A stretch of 64,000 nucleotides of DNA from Terrimicrobiaceae bacterium (GCA_018402345.1 JAGYIV010000012.1:245813-309812), one strand, 5' to 3'; positions 11,201 through 18,501 are shown, numbered from the stretch's first letter. Translations and numbers: made by a program. Notes: generated by a model not told the origin, from the letters alone.

Positions 11201-11652
11201 GTATTCAGAATTTAATCAATAGGAATTACCTGCAGGAGAATATTCCGGACTATAAACCTGATGATAACCAACCTTTTTCCACCACCGCGACGAAGACCAT
11301 TTCTCTTATTGTCGCACCCGAAAAACTGGCCATTCAGATAAACCGGTTTGCTTTTATTAGGGATGAAACCGTCCGAATGCCGAATTCTTTTAATGATATT
11401 ACTGGTGGTGTGAATCTTAAGACTTTAGACGGCAGTCAGCACACCTACCAACCCAAAGGAATCATCTGCCATGTGCCCGGCCGTGACGCCGAGAACGCCA
11501 ACTCTGGCCACTATGTGTATTTCGAACACCTCGATGGGAACAAGTGGCGCGAAATCAACGATGGCACAGCCACGGATTTCGACATCACGGAAGACTCCAC
11601 CCGCCTGAAGTCCATTGAAGATAATTGTTACATAGTAACATATGAAAAGTAA
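5272..11652 (+). CDS. Giant candidate T3SS effector with C-terminal USP-family deubiquitinase domain
   Basis: This 2126-residue protein has no Sec signal and starts inside the stop of a CesT-type chaperone, as T3SS effectors often do. Residues ~590-660 are helical and charged. A 13-residue repeat (ASLLNRANALKND) occurs three times at nt 7438-7554. Hydrophobic stretches lie at ~1047-1065, 1172-1221 and 1306-1350, suggesting membrane insertion. Residues ~1843-2126 form a USP/UCH domain: the Cys box GLSNRANNCFMNA with C1851 and oxyanion Asn N1846, QINRF, and the His box SGHYVYFEH with H2080, then W and N2096/D2097 (third catalytic residue). A degenerate copy of the C-terminal half (INRF 1679-1682, IICH 1713-1716, V1725 where His is expected) precedes it. 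G+C drops after ~10640. Deubiquitinase activity is inferred, not shown; the N-terminal 1600 residues are unrecognised. Confidence 0.85.
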   Translation: MRQRAMPPAATQIQTGPQPLQVNAGQAVQSRQNLAPASLQSTRVAAMARTGEMTRQPGVDRLAEALKDAYLDGPKVASVDRIPLGSHADLVQRCLKELGSVLYFRGTDKDRLLDDLHEAVADALSKKLIAVAGSQNTRLAVLDYTPDKALLKEWVSNNLFDLKFSTNKSVDPVFHRDLSTPQDQKAIDTAFGASTAMVVAMGTKTGPTDATFALAGGIANKPLAETAKSLFTALENFVKQPPATPGDYGVHAEIKGLLDKGFNPKFGGIGRFPEPTDPEAKARMLPWAFKKYSADATQAVATREAHEVNLRQLEYYKANLPAYLEAAEADQHKADLLATQLHGTIGQIFNDILFNEKLNAADRSALYNELCDQGVFPDPSREAKEALEILKPDNPEKDFPEHLQTIHNSRDFALANLAKLQTLIRTSPLLMEFNPREVSAQVARKAIPQNFGKDATLAEEVLADALVRTTTGELDLVAGLRGRFSKIHEAIAQGLNQRDKAIEKNCMNMPDARLDGAALDAVSTLAGDRGSDATLLVEEIKSGRLFAHGMRPNTIQRAHTLPANLEALAGGGNKEQVFQKALRNETKFLDRNIAELEAMKSKLTASANQIGINKFAQLRARELREATKEIDATLEGLQQRKSIVIRLQERVADFAQPDFKDLSVRDAQGRAHTLEGLANEDSVARMIHSAGHRTLCSISGTTTDIGLALVAQFGEDTVKEATASLLNRANALKNDASLLERANALKNDASLLNRANDLRNGTTAPPLDEKFQSLFATLSFFMQGGQYHTPAEVLGGLLIVAASLHSPDHASNKTVMVAAYKNLLEDFAKNPADYLIADKEVAERFAATLADQKIALHKKHRDIIAEGSPGGPKPWKGIDRVAPEDFLSKRLYYDDSSIPSAPAKKFLITRTRDDLDWRSSGSRIPKEERDRITADLFVSHRGENQESVGFKEFKEFKEPQPSRVDKNEFQKRNLDFAGSAPAIRRHEGFWRERKLARLRAAEEDLAALKAQQRKDISSPIKDSLGAFKNAEGIGLKFAPEGSSGKFIGDVAGDAIGVAGYGVGMFKGFQKKKAIAHELRKAEDSKTLSQQRSQEVGLSKKNLDAQRGNLAKVIDKMGVEKAFATYHADTETHAKLLAQASQSPDEKRLETQIEDLRYKRGENYSKLFVRYPAGLAASGTGLAATIGQQAGTIAATSTAGAGLALAGRVLALFGAISAAVSGWRIVRNWKANTRLEAIVKNADAALANRRGKILSELASEGMLVSVADFSKALSKDSLHLLLTAEKKSLKQQIKDNQYDSWGIEFPSMISGGVSVAVAGMWLAGAASVAVLGPIALGLGLIGCAVGVGIAIHSLKRTGKTQNDMADAQEGLAALQNDSTKLNDLRKSNERVQKAAKALEKAGKQATADAVIQKLEEFLSIRYVNVTAQAVYRDLLAELDVIAQTPVAKDDFLDTSGRLPGPESDPSGKKQEDYFKNIANNSPVLQTLREHGLSPLEISRIVHAGTTGEGVKRLLDALNLKEIKTDSFAADANLENPLSARTEYTALQSGSAVLHGNRFDSGMDAALTALKRNPALGFHSTKNDAFQNYLSKPMLTGVEARELRANIKLILSRFNESSRSANSCLKNLSVPPLQTLPPGESRRDFLPAVGGAIEFTTLHDGRFGGMRLRSKARETHSALLINRFDAKGQPIRTAFDPLLPLTKPDKSNPLQPNTIICHKGTHRDRGVYITYTREGTQWYRNASGKSTLVDIRPETIAAKRKLPHDDPEKQLFDLLRDELEFGSTAVVYGEPVDTKSQIQATEDFNVDEVFYDAIDSEDALNLLKLQELQLLETSDSTPIESQGIGLSNRANNCFMNAALAAFRGIDARPSQLDLPRLQNYLYGDVKTIGQACALREEIAQKLNNFPKDIKIRRGVSLIQHDAAAVFQALLDASDFPKLENSESLAYINSRGGYEEKQIQQPDKNLSPILSLSLQQGDTSIQNLINRNYLQENIPDYKPDDNQPFSTTATKTISLIVAPEKLAIQINRFAFIRDETVRMPNSFNDITGGVNLKTLDGSQHTYQPKGIICHVPGRDAENANSGHYVYFEHLDGNKWREINDGTATDFDITEDSTRLKSIEDNCYIVTYEK

Positions 11653-11776
11653 AATTCTTGAGGAAAACGCCGCCCTCCAGACCAGCGGAAGAAAGCCTCT
11701 CACGGAGACACGAAGACACGGAGGGGTCGAAGCAAAGGCTGAAAAACTTAAAACTTAAAACTTAAAACTCTATCCC

Positions 11777-12358
11777 ATGCCCTACGAAACCGCGCCCTTG
11801 CAAATCATCGCCGACATCCTTGAGGAGTTGGACTATGCTGTGAAATTCCTGCCCGCCTCGGCGGCGATTCCGATCGACACGCTGCTCGTTCATTTGGGGG
11901 AAAACCCCGAGGAGGTGTATTTGCTGGAGATGACTTTTGTGAACGACCTGCTGGCGTTTCAGGGGATTCCCGAGGAATTTGACGATGCCATGGTGCTGCA
12001 GTTTCTGGTGCGGTTTTCCTTTTCCTTCGCGGAGGAGCAGGCGGCGGAGTTGGCGCGGCTTTTCATGACATTGAACTCGATCATCCCGGCCGGGGCGTTT
12101 TGCCTGAACGAGGAGGTCGGCACCATTTTTCTCCAGCACGCGCTGCACTTGCCCGCCCGCGAGGTTCCCGAGGTGGTTCTGCAAGACATCGTCGGCTCGA
12201 TTGACACCTTCGTGACCGCCTTCGCGCCCGATATCCAAGCCGTGGCGTGGAACATGAAAAGCCGCGCCGAGGTGCTCGAGACACTGAAGGCGGACGGCTT
12301 CGCCTTCCCGCCGATGCTGCCCGGGCCAGCCTCGGCGTTGAATGACGCCGCAGAGTAG
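11777..12358 (+). CDS. YbjN/T3SS-chaperone-like protein
   Basis: This acidic 193-residue protein has the look of the YbjN family, whose fold matches type III secretion chaperones: LQIIADILEELDYAV, then a strand-rich middle and a second half starting IPAGAFCLNEEVGTIFLQ with the long helix VPEVVLQDIVGSIDTFV. It follows the giant effector gene by 124 bp in the same direction. A chaperone or regulator role for that effector is inferred from position and fold only. The ATG at 11777 follows a short A-rich leader built of aacttaaa repeats; no strong ribosome-binding site is visible. Confidence 0.6.
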   Translation: MPYETAPLQIIADILEELDYAVKFLPASAAIPIDTLLVHLGENPEEVYLLEMTFVNDLLAFQGIPEEFDDAMVLQFLVRFSFSFAEEQAAELARLFMTLNSIIPAGAFCLNEEVGTIFLQHALHLPAREVPEVVLQDIVGSIDTFVTAFAPDIQAVAWNMKSRAEVLETLKADGFAFPPMLPGPASALNDAAE

Positions 12359-12373
12359 GCCGGGATCGACAAG

Positions 12374-12835
12374 CTATTCGACCTTTTTGCTGGTATCCCT
12401 CGCGAGGGCGGCGAGGAGTCGCAGCATCGCGATGAGGAAAAAAACAATCGCGAGCGAAATGAAGATCCAATGCAGGAGAAGGCAGGCCTTGGGCATCCAC
12501 GGGGAGATCGTTTCCGAGGTGCTTTGGAACCAGGTGAAAAACGCGGCCACGAGCGCGAGCAGGCTGGAAAGAAAGAGGTGGATGCCGGTGCGGTAGATTT
12601 TTTGGAGAATCTCTTCGGGCGCAAACGAGGGCGGCACGCGGCACCAGTTGAAGGCCAATCCGCTGAAAGTGAGAATGACGATGAACGAGGTGAGCGAGAG
12701 CATTTCCTTCTTGCTGGAGGTTTCCTGGTATTGGGTCGCCAAGAGCAGGGCGGAAATAAGGACCAATGTCAGGGCGATGAGGCCGCAGACCAGAACAAGC
12801 AGTAGGCGCGGCAGGCGTGAAAAGGGATTCGGCAT
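12374..12835 (-). CDS. Small four-helix membrane protein, function unknown
   Basis: This 153-residue protein has four clear hydrophobic segments: LLLVLVCGLIALTLVLISALLL, a helix around LTSFIVILTFSGLAF, IHLFLSSLLALVAAFFTWF, and LLHWIFISLAIVFFLIAML. Positive residues near the N-terminus (PFSRLPR) suggest a cytoplasmic start. It converges on the YbjN-like gene. I recognise no family. The clean hydrophobic periodicity makes real coding likely despite the plus-strand open frames across it. Confidence 0.6.
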   Translation of the reverse strand: MPNPFSRLPRLLLVLVCGLIALTLVLISALLLATQYQETSSKKEMLSLTSFIVILTFSGLAFNWCRVPPSFAPEEILQKIYRTGIHLFLSSLLALVAAFFTWFQSTSETISPWMPKACLLLHWIFISLAIVFFLIAMLRLLAALARDTSKKVE

Positions 12836-12880
12836 GGTTTGGTGGTATAAAATTCACAAAAATTTACAGAATGAAAAGAG

Positions 12881-13099
12881 GGGAGGGACACCCTTTGCCT
12901 TGCCCGTCCCCTGCTCGCTGCGCCCTTCGGGCCACCGGCGATGTGCTTCCTTCGCACTTCCCGGTGCTTCGGTTGGCTGGTCCCAAATTTCAGCCGCCGA
13001 GCGGCGTTGGGTTGGCATTTCGTTATTCGGATGGGTTTCACGCGGGGAGTTGTCCGGGAGTGCCGCTACGCCCAGTGTGTTTGATCTTTGGGTCAGGCG
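12881..13099 (+). repeat. 219-bp dispersed repeat R2, copy A
   Basis: It starts gggagggacaccctttgcc and ends ttgggtcaggcg. A second copy in the same orientation at 14433-14650 is roughly 95% identical by eye, and a decayed inverted copy lies at 18785-18928. It contains the hairpin-prone cgcccttcgggc. Copies A and B bracket the AAA/DUF4143 gene. The gap between the membrane protein (start 12835) and the ATPase end (13173) holds nothing else that I can identify. Confidence 0.9.
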
Positions 13100-13172
13100 A
13101 GGACGCTGACCCTCCCATTCGCACAGGCGCCCTGCCGCGCGGATTCCCAATTCGACAAAAACGGGGAAGTAT

Positions 13173-14348
13173 TCAGGAGGGTTCTTCAAAGAACTTCGTG
13201 GCGAAGGGATCCGCGGAGTGGATCCGCTCGACCTTCACGCCGTAAGCATCTTCGAATGCCCGGTTGTGAATCCGGCGCTGGGATGACCACTTGACCTCAA
13301 AAGCCCGCATGCTTTCGCTTTGCTTGATGACCAAGTCCACCTCCGACTGGGACCGGGAGCGCCAAAAAAAAAGTTCCGCCGGCGAGCCCAGTAAGAGATT
13401 GTGCTTTGCCACCTCGGCAATGGCCCAGTTCTCCCACAAGGCACCGATGTCTGGCCGGAGGGGGTCCGTGGAAAACATGTTCAGCAGGGCGTTGCGCACG
13501 CCGGTGTCCCAAAAAAAGATTTTTTGGCTCTTGGCAATTTCCTTGCGTGGATTCGTGCTGAACGAGCGTAGACGAAAAATCACGAAGGTCTGTTCCAGAA
13601 GATCCAGGTAACGCTCCACTGTCGGCCTGGCCATGCCGAGCTGGGTGGCCAGTTCATTCACCGAAACCTCGGATCCGGCCTGGTGTGCGAGCAAGAGTAG
13701 GAGGCGCTTGATGAAATCCGGCGTTTTGACCAGACCCGCTTGCAGCACATCTTTCCAGAGGTAATCCGAACTCAGTTCCCGCAACAATGTGTCGGGGTGT
13801 CCGCTTGTAACAATCTCCGGGTAGCTCCCGAATGCCAACCGCTGCATGAGAAAAGCTCTGAGTTGCGGGGCAAAGTGTTCGCGCAGTCGGGCAGGTTTTG
13901 CATTGGCCCAAGCTTGCGTGCCCAATGTCTCGGAAAAGACGAGCGGTGGCAGTATAAGCTTGCGGCTGCGGCCGGTCAGGCTCTCCGCTGCCTGGTCGAT
14001 CAAATCCAGCGAGGAGGAACCCAACAGCAGAAACTTGGCGGGAACCCGTGCATCATGCCAGCCTTTGATGATGCGGGCCGCCTCGGGCAGTCGCTGGGCT
14101 TCATCGATCACGAGAACTGCTGGGTTGCCGAGGTAACGCATTCCCTCGCCAGGGGACAATGCAGCCGCCGCCAGAAACCGGGCCTTGTCCACCTCGATAT
14201 CGAAGTTCAGAAACTCTGCTGGCTGCCCCACCAAACTGTGCTCGACCAATGTCGTCTTGCCGACCTGTCTCGCCCCGAGAATTAGGGCGACCTTGTCCCC
14301 TGAAAGGATTTCCTTCAAGCGCCGTTCGGCTATTCTTTTGAGATACAT
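13173..14348 (-). CDS. AAA_14/DUF4143 family ATPase
   Basis: The ATG at 14348 (MYLKRIAERR) is preferred over an upstream TTG at 14357, because a palindromic operator-like site lies directly before it. The product of about 391 residues has Walker A GARQVGKTT (25-33), Walker B AVLVIDEAQRLP, and a C-terminal DUF4143 part with the nuclease-like segment SEVDLVIKQ...AFEVKWSS. These are widespread, laterally mobile ATPases with a winged-helix middle region (ELATQLGMARPTVERYLDLL); their cellular role is poorly defined, and links to toxin-antitoxin or DNA-processing functions have been suggested. The gene sits between two direct repeats (12881-13099 and 14433-14650) like a cassette. Confidence 0.9.
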   Translation of the reverse strand: MYLKRIAERRLKEILSGDKVALILGARQVGKTTLVEHSLVGQPAEFLNFDIEVDKARFLAAAALSPGEGMRYLGNPAVLVIDEAQRLPEAARIIKGWHDARVPAKFLLLGSSSLDLIDQAAESLTGRSRKLILPPLVFSETLGTQAWANAKPARLREHFAPQLRAFLMQRLAFGSYPEIVTSGHPDTLLRELSSDYLWKDVLQAGLVKTPDFIKRLLLLLAHQAGSEVSVNELATQLGMARPTVERYLDLLEQTFVIFRLRSFSTNPRKEIAKSQKIFFWDTGVRNALLNMFSTDPLRPDIGALWENWAIAEVAKHNLLLGSPAELFFWRSRSQSEVDLVIKQSESMRAFEVKWSSQRRIHNRAFEDAYGVKVERIHSADPFATKFFEEPS

Positions 14349-14398
14349 AGTATACAAAATAGCAGATTATTTTGTATACTGCAATATACAAAATAGCA
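14349..14398 (-). promoter_or_regulatory. Palindromic operator-like site abutting the ATPase start codon
   Basis: A perfect 13-bp inverted repeat, agtatacaaaata (14349-14361) and its complement (14368-14380), separated by gcagat, touches the start codon at 14348. The half-site string tatacaaaatagca occurs again at 14385-14398, giving three half-sites. It is AT-rich against a GC-rich background, as promoters and repressor sites are. Autoregulation or a site for a protein bound with the ATPase is inferred. Confidence 0.6.
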
Positions 14399-14432
14399 TT
14401 ACAATATAGCTTTCACGGAGCCACGCACCTCT

Positions 14433-14650
14433 GGGAGGGACACCCTTTGCCATGCCCGTCCCCTGCTCGCTGCGCCCTTCGGGCCACCGGCGATGTGCTT
14501 CCTTCGCGCTTCCCGGTGCTTCGGTTGGCTGGTCCCAAATTCAGCAGCCGGGCGGCGTTGAGTTGGCATTTCGTTATTCGGATGGGTTTCACGCGGGGAG
14601 TTGTCTGGGAGTGGCGCTACGCCCAGTGTGTTTGATCTTTGGGTCAGGCG
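14433..14650 (+). repeat. 219-bp dispersed repeat R2, copy B
   Basis: This is the second direct copy of the repeat at 12881-13099 and lies upstream of the ATPase gene. Small differences only are seen, for example a missing t in the cccaaat run. It is followed within 31 bp by another repeated block (14681-14765). Confidence 0.9.
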
Positions 14651-14680
14651 CTGCCGCGCGGTTGCGGTTCAAGAGCTGCG

Positions 14681-14765
14681 TTGTTCACGAAGGTGGCGTC
14701 CACAATTTCCACCAAGCACGGCACCGACGGAAATGTGGAAAACCTCAACGCCCGCTCCCGCTGCG
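14681..14765 (+). repeat. 85-bp repeat R3, copy 1
   Basis: These 85 bp are identical to 19263-19347. On the minus strand the block encodes a segment (FSTFPSVPCLVEIVDATF) that at 19363-19112 forms part of an intact small ORF, so this copy is a fragment of that gene. Here it is joined directly to the autotransporter remnant. Confidence 0.85.
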
Positions 14766-14834
14766 AGGTTTGGTTCATCAACCTCGGGATGGTTGCGAAG
14801 CCTCGCTATGTTTTGGTGATGGCGGCGCAGACCG

Positions 14835-15877
14835 ATGCACGGCTTCATCCCCGCAACGAGTGGCGACCGCGAGACCGTCAGCATCGCTCTCGACTCGCTT
14901 ACTGCGGAACAATACCCGGCCGCATTCGACCAGATCACGCCTGGCTTCTACGAGAGTTTGGCGAACATCGCCATCGAGCAGACCTACAACCAAGCCCAAC
15001 TCCTCACGCAACGCATGGGTTCCGTCCGCCTCGGCGCGACAGGCTTCCAAGCCATCGGAATGAGCCAACCGATCAAATACGACAAGGATGGCAAGAGCGG
15101 GGCCGATGCAAAAACCGCCTCGCCGATTGTGGAATCCGCCGTTTCCACCAACTGGAACTCATGGGTGATTGCGAATGGCGAATTCTCGATCTCGCGCGGA
15201 CTGGCTGGCGTCCCGAACTATAACAACAATGCCGGCGGATTCCTTGTGGGAGCCGACTACCGGTTGAGCGAGAACTTCGCGGCGGCCCTCTTTGCCGGCT
15301 ACGAATACAGCTACGCGAAATACAACGGCGGGGCAGCAGCACACAGGGCAACAGCGCTCTCTTCGGCCTCTACGGCAGCTACACGCATGAGGACGGCTAC
15401 TACGCCGACGCCATCGTGAGCGGCGGCTACACCGGCTTCCAAACCCGGCGCTCGATCGAGTTCAGCACAATCGACCGCACGGCGCGGGCGAATCCAAACA
15501 GCGGCCAATTCAGCGCGGCGCTGAATCTGGGAAAAGACTTCGAGATCGGCAAATTCACGCTCGGCCAGATCATTGGAGCCCAATACACCTACGCGGGCAT
15601 CGGCGGGTTCACGGAAAGCGGAGCCGACAGCCTCGACCTCGCGCTCGGCCAGCAGAACGCGAACAGCCTGCGCACGAACCTCGATGCCCGCCTCGCCTAC
15701 AACTGGGAAGTCGGCTCGAACATCACGCTCATCCCCGAGGTGAGGGGATTCTGGATGCACGAGTTCCTCAACAACCCGCGCAACATCAACTCCGCCCTCG
15801 ACGGCACCGCCAATGGTCGTAAGTGCGAGATCAAAGTGGACGCCTCCGGCAAAGTCCTCAGAATCGACCGCGACTAA
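14835..15877 (+). pseudogene. Autotransporter beta-domain fragment, frameshifted and truncated at both ends
   Basis: The translation shows the C-terminal part of an autotransporter: the linker AEQYPAAFDQITPGFYESLA, then barrel strands (GGFLVGADYRLSENFAAALF, YTHEDGYYADAIVSGGYTGF, GQIIGAQYTYAGIGGF). A frameshift at about 15330-15350 is needed to join the two halves. The passenger domain is absent upstream, where repeats R2 and R3 sit instead. After LNNPRNINSALDG the usual last strands and terminal aromatic residue are missing; an unrelated tail (GKVLRIDRD) follows, so the 3' end is a recombination joint. The product would normally insert in the outer membrane; this copy is very unlikely to work. 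Confidence 0.85.
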
Positions 15878-16003
15878 ACTCTCAACCCAACCAGCGGGGC
15901 CTGAAAAATCCGCTCCCAGCTTTTCAGCGCCCTGCTGTTTCTCCACCCAACCATGATCCTTCCCCTGGCATAGCCCTTGCCTCAAAAGCAGCGTGAAGGC
16001 CGT

Positions 16004-18004
16004 TCATGTAAGTCCGTCCAGCACCTCCACATCCGGATCCTCCAAGGTTTGGTAAACAATTTCCCCTGAGCTTGGGTGGCGCGAGTTGGGTTGCTCATAT
16101 TTGGCCTCAACACCGATATGGGCCAGCGCGGCCAGTTCGAGCGGCCTCAGCTGGTCGGCGGAGTCGATCGAAGCCGGGGCGAGGTGTTCCGTCACCGGCA
16201 AGCTCAGGCGCGACTTGAGCTGGTCGACCAGGCTGCCCACCTGGCCGTTCATGCGGGTGAGGCGCGAGAGCAAGACGGCCTCCGGGGAGTTTTCGTATTC
16301 GTATTCGTCGGTCACAGAAAGCACAACCTCACCGCTCAGCCCAACCGAAACGGTTGGCTCCGGGGATTTTATTTGGTCGACGGTCACAGAAAGCTGCTCC
16401 ACCGCAAAGTCACACATGGCTTTGGTTCGATCGCCAAAAGCCCCTTCCAAATTTTGCAGCACCTGCTTCGCTTTCTCGTTATCGAACCGAGCCAACTCCC
16501 TCTCCATGCGGCCAGCAACGAATCTCTGTTGGGCCCCCGCATCGTAGCGATCTGTCGGCCTGTCGACGGTATGCTCGGCCCATGCCTGCTCGTTCTGGGT
16601 GGCGAACTGCATCAGCCCGCCCAGCACTAACCGCTGGTTGGGATGCTCCGAGGCGAGGCTCTCGAGCGCATCACCAAGGGAAGCCCCCGAGGCATGGTTT
16701 TCAAGGATGATTTCGTTTCCGATGCGCACATCGGGGTGGGTAAAACGTTGCTCGATGTTCGTGATGAAGCCCTGAAGCGCTTTGCGTTCCGCGGGCCGCT
16801 GGTTCCAAGTTTGCAACAATGCATCTTGGGCGTTGCGGTAGGCTACCCGGATGCCCATGGAGGAGTCCATGGGGGAGTCCTTCAGGAGCATGGTTTTTGC
16901 GTTCGGGGCGTCCTTGAGGAGTTGGCGGAACTCTCTTTTGAAAAAGTCAGGGATCCTTTCCTTGCGCGACCCGGCGGCCGAACCCTTCCCCCTCGTGGCG
17001 AGGAAAGAGCAAGAGTGCCCGACGAACGCGCCGACATCGTGGAGCTTGGCGGTGCGGCGAGGCCCGTCTGGTTCATATCCCGGCGACGGCTTGCTGAGCC
17101 AAGCGCCATGGGACTCCATTTTCAGGAAGAGGCGGTCCTCAGGCATGCGCATTCCCTCGTTTTTGGGCAGTGATCCATACAAGAGGGTTTCCATGCCGTA
17201 GGGCATGGCCTCGTCGAGCGAACTGCCACCGCCTTCGGGAAGGTCGATCCCGCGGTGCCTCGCCCCGTCGAGTGCCTGAAACTTACTGGTGTGCGAGGAA
17301 TCGCGCTGGTAGGCATCAGGAGAACTGTCCAGGAAATTCCTGATCCGGCATTCGGGGTCGGGAATTGTGAACGCACCCGAGCTGAATGCAGTGCCTTCAT
17401 TGGCGAGCTGCCCGCGAGCTTGGAGGTAAAAAGCGATGTCGGAAACATCCTTTTTTGTCGCGGGCTGCTCCGCGGAACGGGTGCCATTCCGCACGCCCTC
17501 CAAGATGTCATGCCCGCGGTAGATTTTCGCTTGCACTTGCTCCCGCATTTCCGTCGCGTCCAGCCCCCGCGGGACGAGTTTCGGCAGCACCATTCCATCG
17601 AGTTTGAGGCCGGTGGCCGCCTGTCCAGCGGCGGCGCCGGGAACCTGCACTTGAAAATCCGTCCGGTCGGCGGGTTGCAAACCCCGGTTGGACACGGCAC
17701 CAATCAAACTGGAGGGGAGTGTGAGCATAAGGTAATCCACCGCTATGAGGACGCCCTTCACGACGGCATAGGGCAAGACAGCCGCTGCGGTGAGTTTGCT
17801 GGTGAACCAATTGGTGTTCGACTGGACTTGAAACCGGCCGTTGTTGCGGGCTTCCACAGCATTCGTGGGGAGCAGGTCGCCGTTGACCGGATTGGTGCGG
17901 GCAATCGGGCCGCTTTGCCGGCGGAGCCCGACCCTGGATTGCCCCCCCTCGAGCAGAACGCTTGAGGGGTTTGAAGTTTGCAGGGAGACGGATCCGGGTG
18001 GCAT
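16004..18004 (-). CDS. Candidate T3SS effector, function unknown
   Basis: The ATG at 18004 (MPPGSVSLQTSNPSS) lies 14 bp after the stop of a CesT-type chaperone on the same strand, the arrangement of a chaperone/effector pair. The 666-residue protein has a Ser/Asn/Gln-rich first 65 residues without Sec signal, as expected of T3SS substrates, then a hydrophobic stretch at about 71-104 (AVVKGVLIAVDYLMLTLPSS). A mid-region with EDRLFLKMESHGAW and VGAFVGHSCSF may be the catalytic core because it is rich in conserved-type residues (H, G, C), but I recognise no family. The C-terminal third is acidic and helical. Longer upstream in-frame reading (to 18388) overlaps the chaperone antiphase and is rejected. 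Confidence 0.65.
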   Translation of the reverse strand: MPPGSVSLQTSNPSSVLLEGGQSRVGLRRQSGPIARTNPVNGDLLPTNAVEARNNGRFQVQSNTNWFTSKLTAAAVLPYAVVKGVLIAVDYLMLTLPSSLIGAVSNRGLQPADRTDFQVQVPGAAAGQAATGLKLDGMVLPKLVPRGLDATEMREQVQAKIYRGHDILEGVRNGTRSAEQPATKKDVSDIAFYLQARGQLANEGTAFSSGAFTIPDPECRIRNFLDSSPDAYQRDSSHTSKFQALDGARHRGIDLPEGGGSSLDEAMPYGMETLLYGSLPKNEGMRMPEDRLFLKMESHGAWLSKPSPGYEPDGPRRTAKLHDVGAFVGHSCSFLATRGKGSAAGSRKERIPDFFKREFRQLLKDAPNAKTMLLKDSPMDSSMGIRVAYRNAQDALLQTWNQRPAERKALQGFITNIEQRFTHPDVRIGNEIILENHASGASLGDALESLASEHPNQRLVLGGLMQFATQNEQAWAEHTVDRPTDRYDAGAQQRFVAGRMERELARFDNEKAKQVLQNLEGAFGDRTKAMCDFAVEQLSVTVDQIKSPEPTVSVGLSGEVVLSVTDEYEYENSPEAVLLSRLTRMNGQVGSLVDQLKSRLSLPVTEHLAPASIDSADQLRPLELAALAHIGVEAKYEQPNSRHPSSGEIVYQTLEDPDVEVLDGLT

Positions 18005-18018
18005 GGGCGTGGATTTGT

Positions 18019-18501
18019 TCAGGCCCTCAGGAAGCCTTGTGGGATTTCTTCCACCCAGCCACCGGTTTGGGCAAGCGAACGAATTTTGCGGTCCCAATAG
18101 TCGCAAACATCGAGAAGCTTGGCCAAGATGGCCCCTGCGGATTCCGGGGGATCGAGCGGAAGGGGGATGAGATAGTTCAAAACAATGAGGCTGGTGGCCC
18201 GGTCCACGGCCAGCGTTCCGCCTTCCGTGAGGTTCCATGCATAGTTTCCGCAAAGCATCTCCGACATCACCTCTACGATCGAGCCATCCCCCGGCAGCGG
18301 GGCGATGGGAATCGTGACAATGATCGCGCCAAGTTCCGTATCCAGTGCAAGAACTACGGCGAACCTTTCCTGAAAAGCCAAGACGCACTCGGCATTTCCA
18401 TCGAACTCCAGTTTGGTATCCCCAGAACCATGCTCTTTGATTAAATCTTCCAAGCCTTTCAGAAAGGCTTCGCCAGCTTCATAGTAATCGCCGGTGAACA
18501 T
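18019..18501 (-). CDS. CesT/Tir-type type III secretion chaperone
   Basis: This acidic 160-residue protein shows the class I chaperone pattern: an N-terminal helix (AGEAFLKGLEDLIKEHG), strand pairs (LEFDGNAECVLAF, FAVVLALDTELGAIIVTIPI), a central SEMLCGNYAWNLTEGGTLAVD resembling the ML-x-A/G-N segment of CesT proteins, and a C-terminal helix (AGAILAKLLDVCDYWDRKIR). It precedes the 666-residue candidate effector by 14 bp and is presumably its dedicated chaperone. Both face away from the T3SS cluster and share one transcript starting upstream of 18501. Confidence 0.8.
   Translation of the reverse strand: MFTGDYYEAGEAFLKGLEDLIKEHGSGDTKLEFDGNAECVLAFQERFAVVLALDTELGAIIVTIPIAPLPGDGSIVEVMSEMLCGNYAWNLTEGGTLAVDRATSLIVLNYLIPLPLDPPESAGAILAKLLDVCDYWDRKIRSLAQTGGWVEEIPQGFLRA

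Noticed and set aside
18004..18388. N-terminal extension of the 666-residue effector
   Set aside because: It runs out of frame through the chaperone gene and has no protein-like features.
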